5,376 nucleotides of DNA from Oscillospiraceae bacterium (GTDB lineage: Bacteria > Bacillota > Clostridia > Oscillospirales > Ruminococcaceae), in assembly GCA_016303235.1 (NCBI GenBank), contig JAEDMB010000127.1, forward strand, positions 1 to 5,376. The letters are read 5' to 3'. The notes below the pieces were generated by a model. The model ran no database searches. It saw only the letters and a list, made by a program, of their open reading frames with translations, and was not told the DNA's origin. Position numbers and translations under genes: made by a program. This document shows, one piece after another, positions 1 through 5,376 of this stretch (positions within the stretch are counted from its first letter, which is position 1; each line of letters opens with the position of its first letter).

Positions 1-104
1 CTTGCAACTGTACCGTTTTCGAGTTCAGCGGAATCTTTTTTTACGGTGAATATTACTCCCTCATAAATAGTTTCGCTTGAAAGTGTTTTTTCTTCAAGAT
101 GCAT
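1..104 (-). CDS. NUDIX hydrolase, probable ADP-ribose pyrophosphatase, N-terminal part
   Basis: Only the first 34 codons are present; the gene continues beyond the left edge. The peptide starts MHLEEKTLSSETIYEG and continues VIFTVKKDSAELENGTVA. This resembles the N-terminus of bacterial ADP-ribose pyrophosphatases, which open with 'EKT-(I/L)-SS-E-IY-G-I/V' followed by two strands carrying 'V...D.VELPNG'. Those enzymes hydrolyse ADP-ribose to AMP and ribose 5-phosphate in the cytoplasm. The NUDIX box itself (GX5EX7REUXEEXGU) lies outside the window, so the assignment rests on this N-terminal segment alone. The start is well supported: AAGGAG sits at 115-120, inside the last codons of the upstream gene, about ten bases before the ATG. 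One base separates this ATG from the stop of the YfhO-family gene, so the two are very probably co-transcribed and translationally coupled. A functional link between them is not evident. Confidence 0.72.
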   Translation of the reverse strand, partial: MHLEEKTLSSETIYEGVIFTVKKDSAELENGTVA

Positions 105-105
105 T

Positions 106-2556
106 TTAATCAGTCTCCTTAAATTTATTTTTTAAGCTTTTCTCGTAATCGAGAGAAGCTTTTATTTTGCTTTCACAAGAGTTGTAGTTATAGTAATGTC
201 TGTGACCGCTTTTATCTTTATTTTTACGGCATATCAGAAGATATGCAGTAAGGATAACAATTCCGGCAACTGAAACTGCAAAACCCTCATAAAGTCCGGG
301 AGTTCTGTATCTGAATGTAATTGTATTCTGTCCGGAATCGCATTTTACAGCCATAAAGCCGTATGAAACCTTTTCAACATCAGCAGGCTTTCCGTTTACT
401 TCAGCAGACCAGCCTTTGCTGTAAGGAACGCTGAAAAATACAAGCTGTGATTTTTCGAGTGATATTTCGGATTCAAAGCCGTATGAATCGTATGTGAATG
501 AATCAGATGAAACCGATTGTTTTTCTTCACAGAATTTTTTATAGTCGTTTTTTCCTAAGCCTGATATTTCAGCGGAGCTTTTTTCTTTAAGAATATCACT
601 GTATTTTTCAGCCTGTTCATCATTTAATACAAGTGAGGTGAGCAAGGCTCTTTCCGTCATAGTATTGCCGTATTTTTCGGCATCTGATTCCCTTATATAG
701 GAATCATAGGCGAATCCCATAGGAATATACAGCTTATTTTCATATATATCAAAATATTTTCCTTTTTCAACTAATTCAAAGCCTGGAAGTTCTTCGGGAA
801 TATTTATTTCTTCCTTTGTATCTGAATTTTCGTACCGGTCATTTTTCTGATAGTAGTATTTTACGGAGAAAAGACCTCTTAAAGTATAGTGTGAAGTTTC
901 GGGGCGTGAGGCAACATCACGCTGAATCCCTATTTTATCGTAAAATTCCATAATTGACGGTGAAACAACACTCTGAAAAGCTCTCATTGAGGGAAGTCCC
1001 CAGCTCATAGGATAGTTGTCATAATCCTTTGATATATCAACTCTGAAGAAATTATCCTCACTTACCTGTTCATATACGCTGTCCTGCCCTTTTACGGAGG
1101 CATCAACAAATTCATCTGCAGTTTTCGGGGAGTTTGCACCGTAAATTACAGCTAAAAGGGTACAGCCTATGCATGATATAACTGTAAGCGGTACAGCCTG
1201 ATTGATGAATTTTATTCCTGATTTCTTTTTAAGCCATATAAAATATGTAAATATCATAAATACGACTGCACATGCAAGGGTAAGCCAGAAATATGCCAAA
1301 TCTCTCGGAAGGTCAAACCATACGATTTTTTCATTTTCTTTTTTGGGGAGAAGTGAAATTATTCCGAAAGCTCCGAGCATTACAGAAGATATTTTAATTC
1401 CGAGTGAAAAATCAGCTTCTTCATCATCGAGTGCATGAGCTGTCATCATAGCCATAATTAACAACGGCATATAGAACCATCTTGCATAGTATGAACTGTT
1501 GAACATATAAAAACTGCTGTTTAATACCGGAATAAATGCACATATTGTACATATAAAGAATAATCTGTTTGCCCAGTGTTTTTTGTTTTTCTGTATGAAA
1601 GCTATGACTCCGACCATTGAGAACAGCGGAAAATATCCGCCTATTGATGACCATTTTGCATATTTTGAATCAAACAGATTAGGTCTTGCGGGAACATCAA
1701 CGGGCATAAAGAACGACTGTATAATTCTCCATATGCGTGTTCTGTCATTGTATGCGACCATGTCCATTCCGAAAAGATATTCTGTAACTCTGTAATTGTC
1801 AAGAATAATCAGTGCTGACGGAAGAAGTATAAATCCGGCAATCATAGTACCGCATACGGCTTCGAGTGCAAGCGTAAAGAATTTTTTCCATGTCGCATTG
1901 AAATCGGGTGACTTTAATCTTAATATAAAATAAAGTATCAGAAATACTGCCTGACCTGTAAAGAAAAAGTAATTCAGAAATGCCATAAGAGCAACTGTAA
2001 CGGCAAATATTCCCTTTCGGTTATTATTTATGTGTTCCTCCATAGCTATCAGCATAAGCGGAAAGAATGATGTAACGTCCTGAAAATGATTGAAGAAGAT
2101 ATTGAAAATCTGAAATCCCGAAAAAGCATAGAGAAGTCCGCCTATAATGCATGCGTTTTTATTTCTGACGAATTTTCTTATGAATACGTATGCCGTCAGG
2201 GTAGCCATTCCATGCTTTATGCAGAGAAGAAACGGCATTGAAAGAGTTACAAGGCATTTCGGAAGAACAGTTGTAATCCAGAAATACGGACTTCCTATTA
2301 AATAAAAGGAGTATGAGCCTATAAAGTCAGAGCCTAAATCCGTGAACCAGTTCCAGCCGAACTGTCCGTTTCTTACGGCATTGTTTGCAAGTATGTAGAA
2401 CGGAATCTGCTGTGAATTGTAATCACCGTAATAAATAAAATAACCTTTATCCGCAATTATTACGGGTAGTAATGATATTAAAAGTGACAGAAATCCGAGA
2501 AGAAATGAAAGCAGATATTTTTCTTTTTCTCTGATGTGCTTTAAATCCGGATTCAT
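106..2556 (-). CDS. yfhO: YfhO family polytopic membrane protein (GT-C-like, cell-envelope glycosylation)
   Basis: An 816-residue integral membrane protein, a usual size for YfhO-family (PF09586) proteins. Hydrophobic segments lie near residues 13-35, 91-113, 115-130, 136-173, 181-213, 228-252, 305-321, 330-347, 358-374, 388-404, 419-441 and 452-473. A large soluble, probably extracytoplasmic domain (about 474-756) follows, then a last membrane helix (757-775) and a charged tail. Family-like motifs are GDYNSQQIPF at 44-53 in the first outer loop, LRGLFSVKYY at 559-568, IPMGFAYDSY at 611-620, and near the C-terminus PYSKGWSAEVNGK (711-723) and FRYRTPGL (748-755). In Bacillus and Listeria, YfhO-type proteins act with a CsbB-like transferase to add sugars to lipoteichoic acid; Asp45 is a candidate catalytic acid by analogy with GT-C enzymes, which is inference. 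No CsbB partner is in the window, so the acceptor is unknown. The ATG at 2556 is preferred to the one at 2580 because GGAGG (2565-2569) lies eight bases upstream of it; the upstream ATG has no ribosome binding site. Confidence 0.88.
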   Translation of the reverse strand: MNPDLKHIREKEKYLLSFLLGFLSLLISLLPVIIADKGYFIYYGDYNSQQIPFYILANNAVRNGQFGWNWFTDLGSDFIGSYSFYLIGSPYFWITTVLPKCLVTLSMPFLLCIKHGMATLTAYVFIRKFVRNKNACIIGGLLYAFSGFQIFNIFFNHFQDVTSFFPLMLIAMEEHINNNRKGIFAVTVALMAFLNYFFFTGQAVFLILYFILRLKSPDFNATWKKFFTLALEAVCGTMIAGFILLPSALIILDNYRVTEYLFGMDMVAYNDRTRIWRIIQSFFMPVDVPARPNLFDSKYAKWSSIGGYFPLFSMVGVIAFIQKNKKHWANRLFFICTICAFIPVLNSSFYMFNSSYYARWFYMPLLIMAMMTAHALDDEEADFSLGIKISSVMLGAFGIISLLPKKENEKIVWFDLPRDLAYFWLTLACAVVFMIFTYFIWLKKKSGIKFINQAVPLTVISCIGCTLLAVIYGANSPKTADEFVDASVKGQDSVYEQVSEDNFFRVDISKDYDNYPMSWGLPSMRAFQSVVSPSIMEFYDKIGIQRDVASRPETSHYTLRGLFSVKYYYQKNDRYENSDTKEEINIPEELPGFELVEKGKYFDIYENKLYIPMGFAYDSYIRESDAEKYGNTMTERALLTSLVLNDEQAEKYSDILKEKSSAEISGLGKNDYKKFCEEKQSVSSDSFTYDSYGFESEISLEKSQLVFFSVPYSKGWSAEVNGKPADVEKVSYGFMAVKCDSGQNTITFRYRTPGLYEGFAVSVAGIVILTAYLLICRKNKDKSGHRHYYNYNSCESKIKASLDYEKSLKNKFKETD

Positions 2557-2564
2557 TTTGTAAG

Positions 2565-2569
2565 CCTCC
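2565..2569 (-). promoter_or_regulatory. Ribosome binding site that sets the YfhO start
   Basis: GGAGG on the minus strand lies eight bases before the ATG at 2554-2556, an ideal Shine-Dalgarno spacing. The ATG at 2578-2580, which gives the longest ORF, is preceded only by CATC and a run of A, with no purine-rich element, and would lie within about seven bases of the predicted transcript start. The shorter start is therefore favoured. Confidence 0.85.
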
Positions 2570-2593
2570 GTTAAATTCATGATGTTTTTTTTT

Positions 2594-2602
2594 ATTATAG
2601 CA
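2594..2602 (-). promoter_or_regulatory. Extended -10 promoter for yfhO and the NUDIX gene
   Basis: The minus strand reads TGCTATAAT, a perfect extended -10 (TGN plus TATAAT). At 17-base spacing the -35 position (2617-2622) reads TTTCAA, which matches TTGACA at only three of six bases, so the promoter probably relies on the extended -10. Transcription would start near 2587, giving a leader of about 31 bases to the ATG at 2556 with the GGAGG element inside it. This spacing supports the revised yfhO start. Confidence 0.75.
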
Positions 2603-2662
2603 CATTTTAATTTGGATTGAAAGAGTTTGAATGAAAAAAATCAGAATAATTTTGAAAATTAA

Positions 2663-2691
2663 TTGAAATCTTTTCGGCAGTATGATATAAT
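2663..2691 (+). promoter_or_regulatory. Sigma-A promoter for the cysteine desulfurase-thiI unit
   Basis: TTGAAA at 2663-2668 and TATAAT at 2686-2691 are separated by exactly 17 bases. The TGA at 2683-2685 adds an extended -10 (TGATATAAT). This is close to the housekeeping consensus, so strong constitutive expression is likely. Transcription would start near 2698, only about 17 bases before the ATG, which leaves no room for a riboswitch or attenuator in the leader. Confidence 0.82.
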
Positions 2692-2698
2692 AAAACGG

Positions 2699-2705
2699 AA
2701 GGTGA
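2699..2705 (+). promoter_or_regulatory. Ribosome binding site of the cysteine desulfurase gene
   Basis: AAGGTGA matches much of the anti-Shine-Dalgarno complement AAGGAGGTGA and ends nine bases before the ATG at 2715. It lies almost at the predicted 5' end of the transcript. It fixes the start, since no other in-frame start competes with it. Confidence 0.75.
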
Positions 2706-2714
2706 TAAAATTAA

Positions 2715-3851
2715 ATGAGTATTTATTTTGACAATGCCTCTACAACAAAGCCATGCAGAGAGGCAATTGAGGCTGTAAACAGAGGACTTTCGGAATTATG
2801 GGGGAATCCCTCCTCACTTCATTCAATGGGAGTCAAGGCACAGCTTGCCGTTGACGAGGCAAGAAAAATTATTGCTGATTCAATAGGCTGTGAAAGCAGA
2901 TGTATATATTTTACTTCCGGAGCTACTGAAAGCAGTAATATGGCAATAAAGGGTTCTGCAATGGCATACGGAAAAAGAAAAAAGCGTATAGTAACATCAT
3001 CTGTTGAACATTCATCAGTAAAGGAGAGCATTAACGAGCTTGAAAAATCCGGTTTTGAAGTTGTAAGAATATCTCCCGATAAAAACGGAATTTTCAATCC
3101 CGATGATTTTATAAATGCCGTTGATGAAAATACTTGTCTTGTATCTGTAATGCTTGTGAATAACGAGACCGGCTATATACTTCCTGTCAGGAAAATATTT
3201 TCCGCAGTTAAAAGGAAATTCCCCGATGTTGTAACGCATTGCGACTGCGTTCAGGGATTTATGAAAATTCCCGTAAAGACAAGGGAATTGAATGCGGATT
3301 TAATATCACTCAGCGGTCATAAGATACATTCCGCAAAGGGTGTCGGAGCATTATATATAAAAAAGGGAATAAGGCTTATTCCTGTTATAAACGGCGGTAA
3401 GCAGGAAAACGGAATACGTTCCGGAACAGAAAGCGTTCCGCTTATAATGGGATTCGGAGCTTCCGTAAAGGCACTCAATCCGCATATTGAAGGACATTAC
3501 AGATATGTTTCTGAACTGAAAAAATATCTCTGTTCACGTCTTTCTGAGCTTGATGATATAACAATAAATTCAAATCCTGATGCCTCTCCATATATAATAA
3601 ATATATCTGTATCGGGAATACGTTCGGAAATAATGCTCCACTGGCTTGAAAGTCATGAAATTTATGTGTCAAGCGGTTCGGCATGTTCAAAGGGAGCGAA
3701 AAGCGGTGTGCTTGATGAGTTTGGATTAAGTCAGAAGCTTGCAGACAGTGCTTTAAGAATAAGCCTTGATTTTTCCGATACAAAAGAGGAAATAGATAAA
3801 TTTATTGACGTTCTCAAAGAAGGTCAGCAGAAAATACTTAAATCAAAATAA
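2715..3851 (+). CDS. nifS: Cysteine desulfurase (NifS/IscS family), probable sulfur donor to ThiI
   Basis: A 378-residue PLP enzyme of the class V aminotransferase fold that converts L-cysteine to alanine and leaves a persulfide on an active-site cysteine. Family landmarks appear in order: YFDNASTT at 4-11, SGATESSN at 68-75 (phosphate binding), VEHS at 97-100 with His99 that stacks on PLP, NNETG at 149-153, HCDCVQ at 175-180 with Asp177 that pairs with the PLP ring nitrogen, SGHK at 200-203 with the PLP lysine Lys203, GGKQENGIRSGTE at 227-239, SSGSACS at 319-325 with catalytic Cys324, and LRISL near 347-351. Length and motifs are complete, so it should be active. thiI follows after 15 bases under the same promoter. 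Bacillus subtilis has a similar pair, in which NifZ is the dedicated desulfurase for ThiI, and this enzyme is probably the counterpart. No IscU/NifU scaffold gene is adjacent, which argues against a main role in Fe-S assembly. The Cys178 next to Asp177 is unusual; most relatives have Ala there. Confidence 0.93.
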   Translation: MSIYFDNASTTKPCREAIEAVNRGLSELWGNPSSLHSMGVKAQLAVDEARKIIADSIGCESRCIYFTSGATESSNMAIKGSAMAYGKRKKRIVTSSVEHSSVKESINELEKSGFEVVRISPDKNGIFNPDDFINAVDENTCLVSVMLVNNETGYILPVRKIFSAVKRKFPDVVTHCDCVQGFMKIPVKTRELNADLISLSGHKIHSAKGVGALYIKKGIRLIPVINGGKQENGIRSGTESVPLIMGFGASVKALNPHIEGHYRYVSELKKYLCSRLSELDDITINSNPDASPYIINISVSGIRSEIMLHWLESHEIYVSSGSACSKGAKSGVLDEFGLSQKLADSALRISLDFSDTKEEIDKFIDVLKEGQQKILKSK

Positions 3852-3853
3852 AC

Positions 3854-3857
3854 GGAG
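3854..3857 (+). promoter_or_regulatory. Ribosome binding site of thiI
   Basis: GGAG lies three bases after the stop codon of the desulfurase gene and nine bases before the thiI ATG. It is the only purine-rich element in the 15-base gap and supports the start at 3867. Confidence 0.75.
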
Positions 3858-3866
3858 TTTTTTGTT

Positions 3867-5039
3867 ATGAAAGAAATTATACTTTTAAAATACGGCGAAA
3901 TTGCACTCAAGGGACTGAATAAAAGTACTTTCGAGAGCATAATGATAAAGAATATAAAGTACAGACTTAAAAAAATCGGAAAGTTTTCCGTTACAAAAGC
4001 ACAGTCGACTGTATACGTTGAACCTGATGAGGAAATTTCAGACCTTTCCGAAACTGTTGACGTGCTTAAAAAAATATTCGGCATAGCATCAATATGCCGT
4101 GTTTGTGTATGTGAAAAGGATTTTTCCGATATATGCACGCAAAGTCTTGAATATCTTGAAGATATTCTCTCATATGCTAAAACTTTTAAGGTTACGGCAA
4201 AGCGTGCGGATAAGTCTTTCCCTATGAAATCTCCCGAAATCTGCAATCAGCTCGGAGGAGTTCTTCTTGAAAAGTTCCCGAATCTGCAAGTTGATGTAAA
4301 AAATCCGGAGGTAACAGTTACCGTTGAAATCCGTGATACAAATGCATATGTACATGCAGAAAATATCAAGGGAGCAGGCGGACTTCCTGTCGGAAGCAGT
4401 GGAAATGCACTTCTTCTTCTTTCAGGAGGAATTGACAGCCCTGTTGCAGGTTATATGATGGCTAAGCGTGGAATACACATATCAGCTATACACTATGTAA
4501 GCCCTCCGTATACTTCCGAAAGAGCAAGGCTGAAAGTTGAACAGCTCTGCGAAAAAATGACCGATTACTGCGGAAATATTGCATTTTTCTGTGTTCCGTT
4601 CACTGAAATTCAGGAGGCTATAAAAAATAACTGCCCCGAGGAATATTTTACAGTAATAATGCGTAGGATTATGATGGAAATTGCTCAGAGAATTGCTGAA
4701 AAAGACGACTGCCTTGCACTTATTACAGGCGAAAGCGTCGGACAGGTTGCAAGCCAGACACTTTCCGCAATTGCATGTACTGATGCTGTATCACGTATTC
4801 CCGTATTCCGCCCGCTTATCGGTATGGATAAAACAGAAATAGTCGAAATATCAAGAAAAATCGATACTTTTGATATATCAACGCTTCCTTATGAGGACTG
4901 CTGTACTGTATTCACTCCGAAGCACCCGAAAGTAAGACCGGCTCTCTCTGATGTTGAAAAGGCTCAGGCACAGTTTGACTTTGAACCTTTGATTCAGAAA
5001 GCTGTTGAAGATACTGAAATGAAAATCTTCTATGTTTAA
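3867..5039 (+). CDS. thiI: tRNA 4-thiouridine synthase ThiI (short form, no rhodanese domain)
   Basis: A 390-residue tRNA sulfurtransferase that adenylates U8 of tRNA and replaces its oxygen with sulfur to give 4-thiouridine; in some bacteria it also supplies sulfur for thiazole. The N-terminal ferredoxin-like part begins with KYGEIALKG (8-16). A THUMP domain covers roughly 60-165, with NIKGAGGLPVG (166-176) leading into the catalytic domain. The ATP pyrophosphatase P-loop SGGIDSP is at 186-192, and GESVGQVASQT at 288-298 is a ThiI signature. LPYEDCCTVFTPKHP (340-354) carries Cys345-Cys346, one of which should match the catalytic Cys344 of E. coli ThiI. The protein ends soon after this, as in Bacillus, and lacks the C-terminal rhodanese domain with Cys456 found in the 482-residue E. 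coli enzyme. Sulfur must therefore come more directly from the desulfurase encoded just upstream. GGAG at 3854-3857 lies nine bases before the ATG. No separate promoter is seen in the 15-base gap, so the two genes form an operon. Confidence 0.95.
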   Translation: MKEIILLKYGEIALKGLNKSTFESIMIKNIKYRLKKIGKFSVTKAQSTVYVEPDEEISDLSETVDVLKKIFGIASICRVCVCEKDFSDICTQSLEYLEDILSYAKTFKVTAKRADKSFPMKSPEICNQLGGVLLEKFPNLQVDVKNPEVTVTVEIRDTNAYVHAENIKGAGGLPVGSSGNALLLLSGGIDSPVAGYMMAKRGIHISAIHYVSPPYTSERARLKVEQLCEKMTDYCGNIAFFCVPFTEIQEAIKNNCPEEYFTVIMRRIMMEIAQRIAEKDDCLALITGESVGQVASQTLSAIACTDAVSRIPVFRPLIGMDKTEIVEISRKIDTFDISTLPYEDCCTVFTPKHPKVRPALSDVEKAQAQFDFEPLIQKAVEDTEMKIFYV

Positions 5040-5116
5040 AACTTATATTTTATTAATATTATATTAAAATAATACCTTGATATTTTGTGTAATATATATA
5101 AGAGAGGGTGTTTATA
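5040..5116. other. A+T-rich gap between thiI and the CinA/PncC gene
   Basis: This 77-base gap is extremely A+T-rich: positions 5041-5100 hold only six G or C. It contains no GC-rich stem with a U tract, so no standard terminator is visible after thiI and read-through into the next gene is likely. Several TATAAT-like strings occur (for example TAATAT at 5090-5095 and TATATA at 5095-5100), but none has a -35 at proper spacing. A weak local promoter cannot be ruled out. Confidence 0.5.
5105..5110 (+). promoter_or_regulatory. Ribosome binding site that supports a TTG start
   Basis: AGGGTG, preceded by GAG, ends six bases before the TTG at 5117-5119. The only other in-frame start before the upstream stop (TAA at 5099-5101) is a GTG at 5108 that overlaps this element and has no ribosome binding site of its own. 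TTG is therefore preferred. Confidence 0.65.
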
Positions 5117-5376
5117 TTGGTTCAAGATAGATATTTATCTGAATGTGCAGATAATAAACTTGACAAAACGGTATCAAATGTTGTAAAATTGTTAAAGCAA
5201 AGAAACTGGAAAATCGCTTCTGCGGAAAGCTGTACCGGTGGTCTTATTTCAGAAATAATCACTTCCGTTGCGGGTGCATCATCTGTATTTGAATTAGGTA
5301 TATGCACCTATTCAAACCGCATGAAAAATAAATTTCTCGGCGTTCCGGAGGATTTGCTTGAAAAATACGGTGCTGT
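5117..5376 (+). CDS. pncC: CinA C-terminal domain protein / nicotinamide-nucleotide amidase PncC, N-terminal part
   Basis: The first 86 codons are present and the gene runs off the right edge; the start is a TTG. It matches the CinA C-terminal (CinA_C, PF02464) domain from near its beginning: KIASAESCTGGLISE at 32-46 contains the ESCTGG active-site signature (37-42), LGICTYSNRMKNKFLGV (60-76) matches the family pattern 'G.V.YSN..K...LGV', and LLEKYGA (80-86) precedes the expected 'VS'. These enzymes deamidate nicotinamide mononucleotide to nicotinic acid mononucleotide in the cytoplasm as part of pyridine nucleotide recycling. An in-frame TAA at 5099-5101 shows that the N-terminal MocF/CinA (COG1058) domain is not fused here, so this is the short stand-alone form of about 160 residues (expected length from the family, not seen). 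It shares strand with nifS-thiI and may be transcribed with them by read-through. A functional tie to tRNA thiolation is not known to me. Confidence 0.88.
   Translation, partial: MVQDRYLSECADNKLDKTVSNVVKLLKQRNWKIASAESCTGGLISEIITSVAGASSVFELGICTYSNRMKNKFLGVPEDLLEKYGA

Noticed and set aside
3475..3783. A 102-codon open frame on the minus strand within the desulfurase gene
   Set aside because: It is antisense to the conserved Cys324 region and has no recognisable domain, so the sense gene explains the sequence.
3824..4246. A 140-codon open frame on the minus strand opposite the start of thiI
   Set aside because: It lies entirely over the desulfurase end and the conserved thiI N-terminus, resembles no family I recognise, and has no promoter or ribosome binding site evidence. 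It is a shadow of the real genes.
5046..5071. A/T-only inverted repeat (TATTTTA and TAAAATA) just after thiI, as a possible terminator
   Set aside because: Arms of seven A/T pairs with a 12-base loop make a very weak hairpin, and no U tract follows. Such repeats arise by chance in DNA this A+T-rich.
5077..5100. TTGATA followed by TATATA as a promoter for the CinA/PncC gene
   Set aside because: The spacer is only 12 bases, and the alternative -10 strings have no -35 at 16-18 bases.
1..5376. A previously undescribed system, mobile element, CRISPR array or RNA gene
   Set aside because: Every open stretch over 300 bases is covered by a recognisable gene, the intergenic gaps are short, and no direct repeats, tRNA-like folds or transposase motifs were seen.

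Overview
The window looks like an ordinary chromosomal segment of a low-GC Gram-positive bacterium, most likely a Clostridia member of the Ruminococcus/Oscillospiraceae type. The reasons are A+T-rich intergenic DNA, near-consensus sigma-A promoters, strong purine-rich ribosome binding sites, a YfhO-family envelope protein, and a ThiI without a rhodanese domain paired with its own cysteine desulfurase. The family-level placement is inference from gene content and style, not from a marker gene.

Layout. Two divergent transcription units leave a 134-base A+T-rich region around 2581-2714. To the left, on the minus strand, a large polytopic membrane protein (YfhO family, 106-2556) is followed after one base by the first 34 codons of a probable NUDIX hydrolase that runs off the left edge. 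To the right, on the plus strand, come a cysteine desulfurase (2715-3851), thiI (3867-5039) and, after a 77-base A+T-rich gap, the first 86 codons of a stand-alone CinA C-terminal domain / PncC-type amidase that runs off the right edge.

How the genes work together. The desulfurase and ThiI form a clear functional pair: the desulfurase takes sulfur from cysteine as a persulfide, and ThiI uses it to make 4-thiouridine at position 8 of tRNA, perhaps also feeding thiazole synthesis. The PncC-type amidase would recycle nicotinamide mononucleotide and may simply be co-transcribed. YfhO proteins are GT-C-like membrane proteins linked to glycosylation of cell-surface polymers. The NUDIX protein, probably an ADP-ribose pyrophosphatase, has no obvious link to it beyond translational coupling.

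Each unit has a readable promoter with an extended -10 element. The main annotation correction is the YfhO start: the longest ORF begins at 2580, but a GGAGG element points to the ATG eight codons further in. No mobile element, CRISPR array, RNA gene or clearly undescribed system was found. The window is mostly housekeeping, and the findings are modest.
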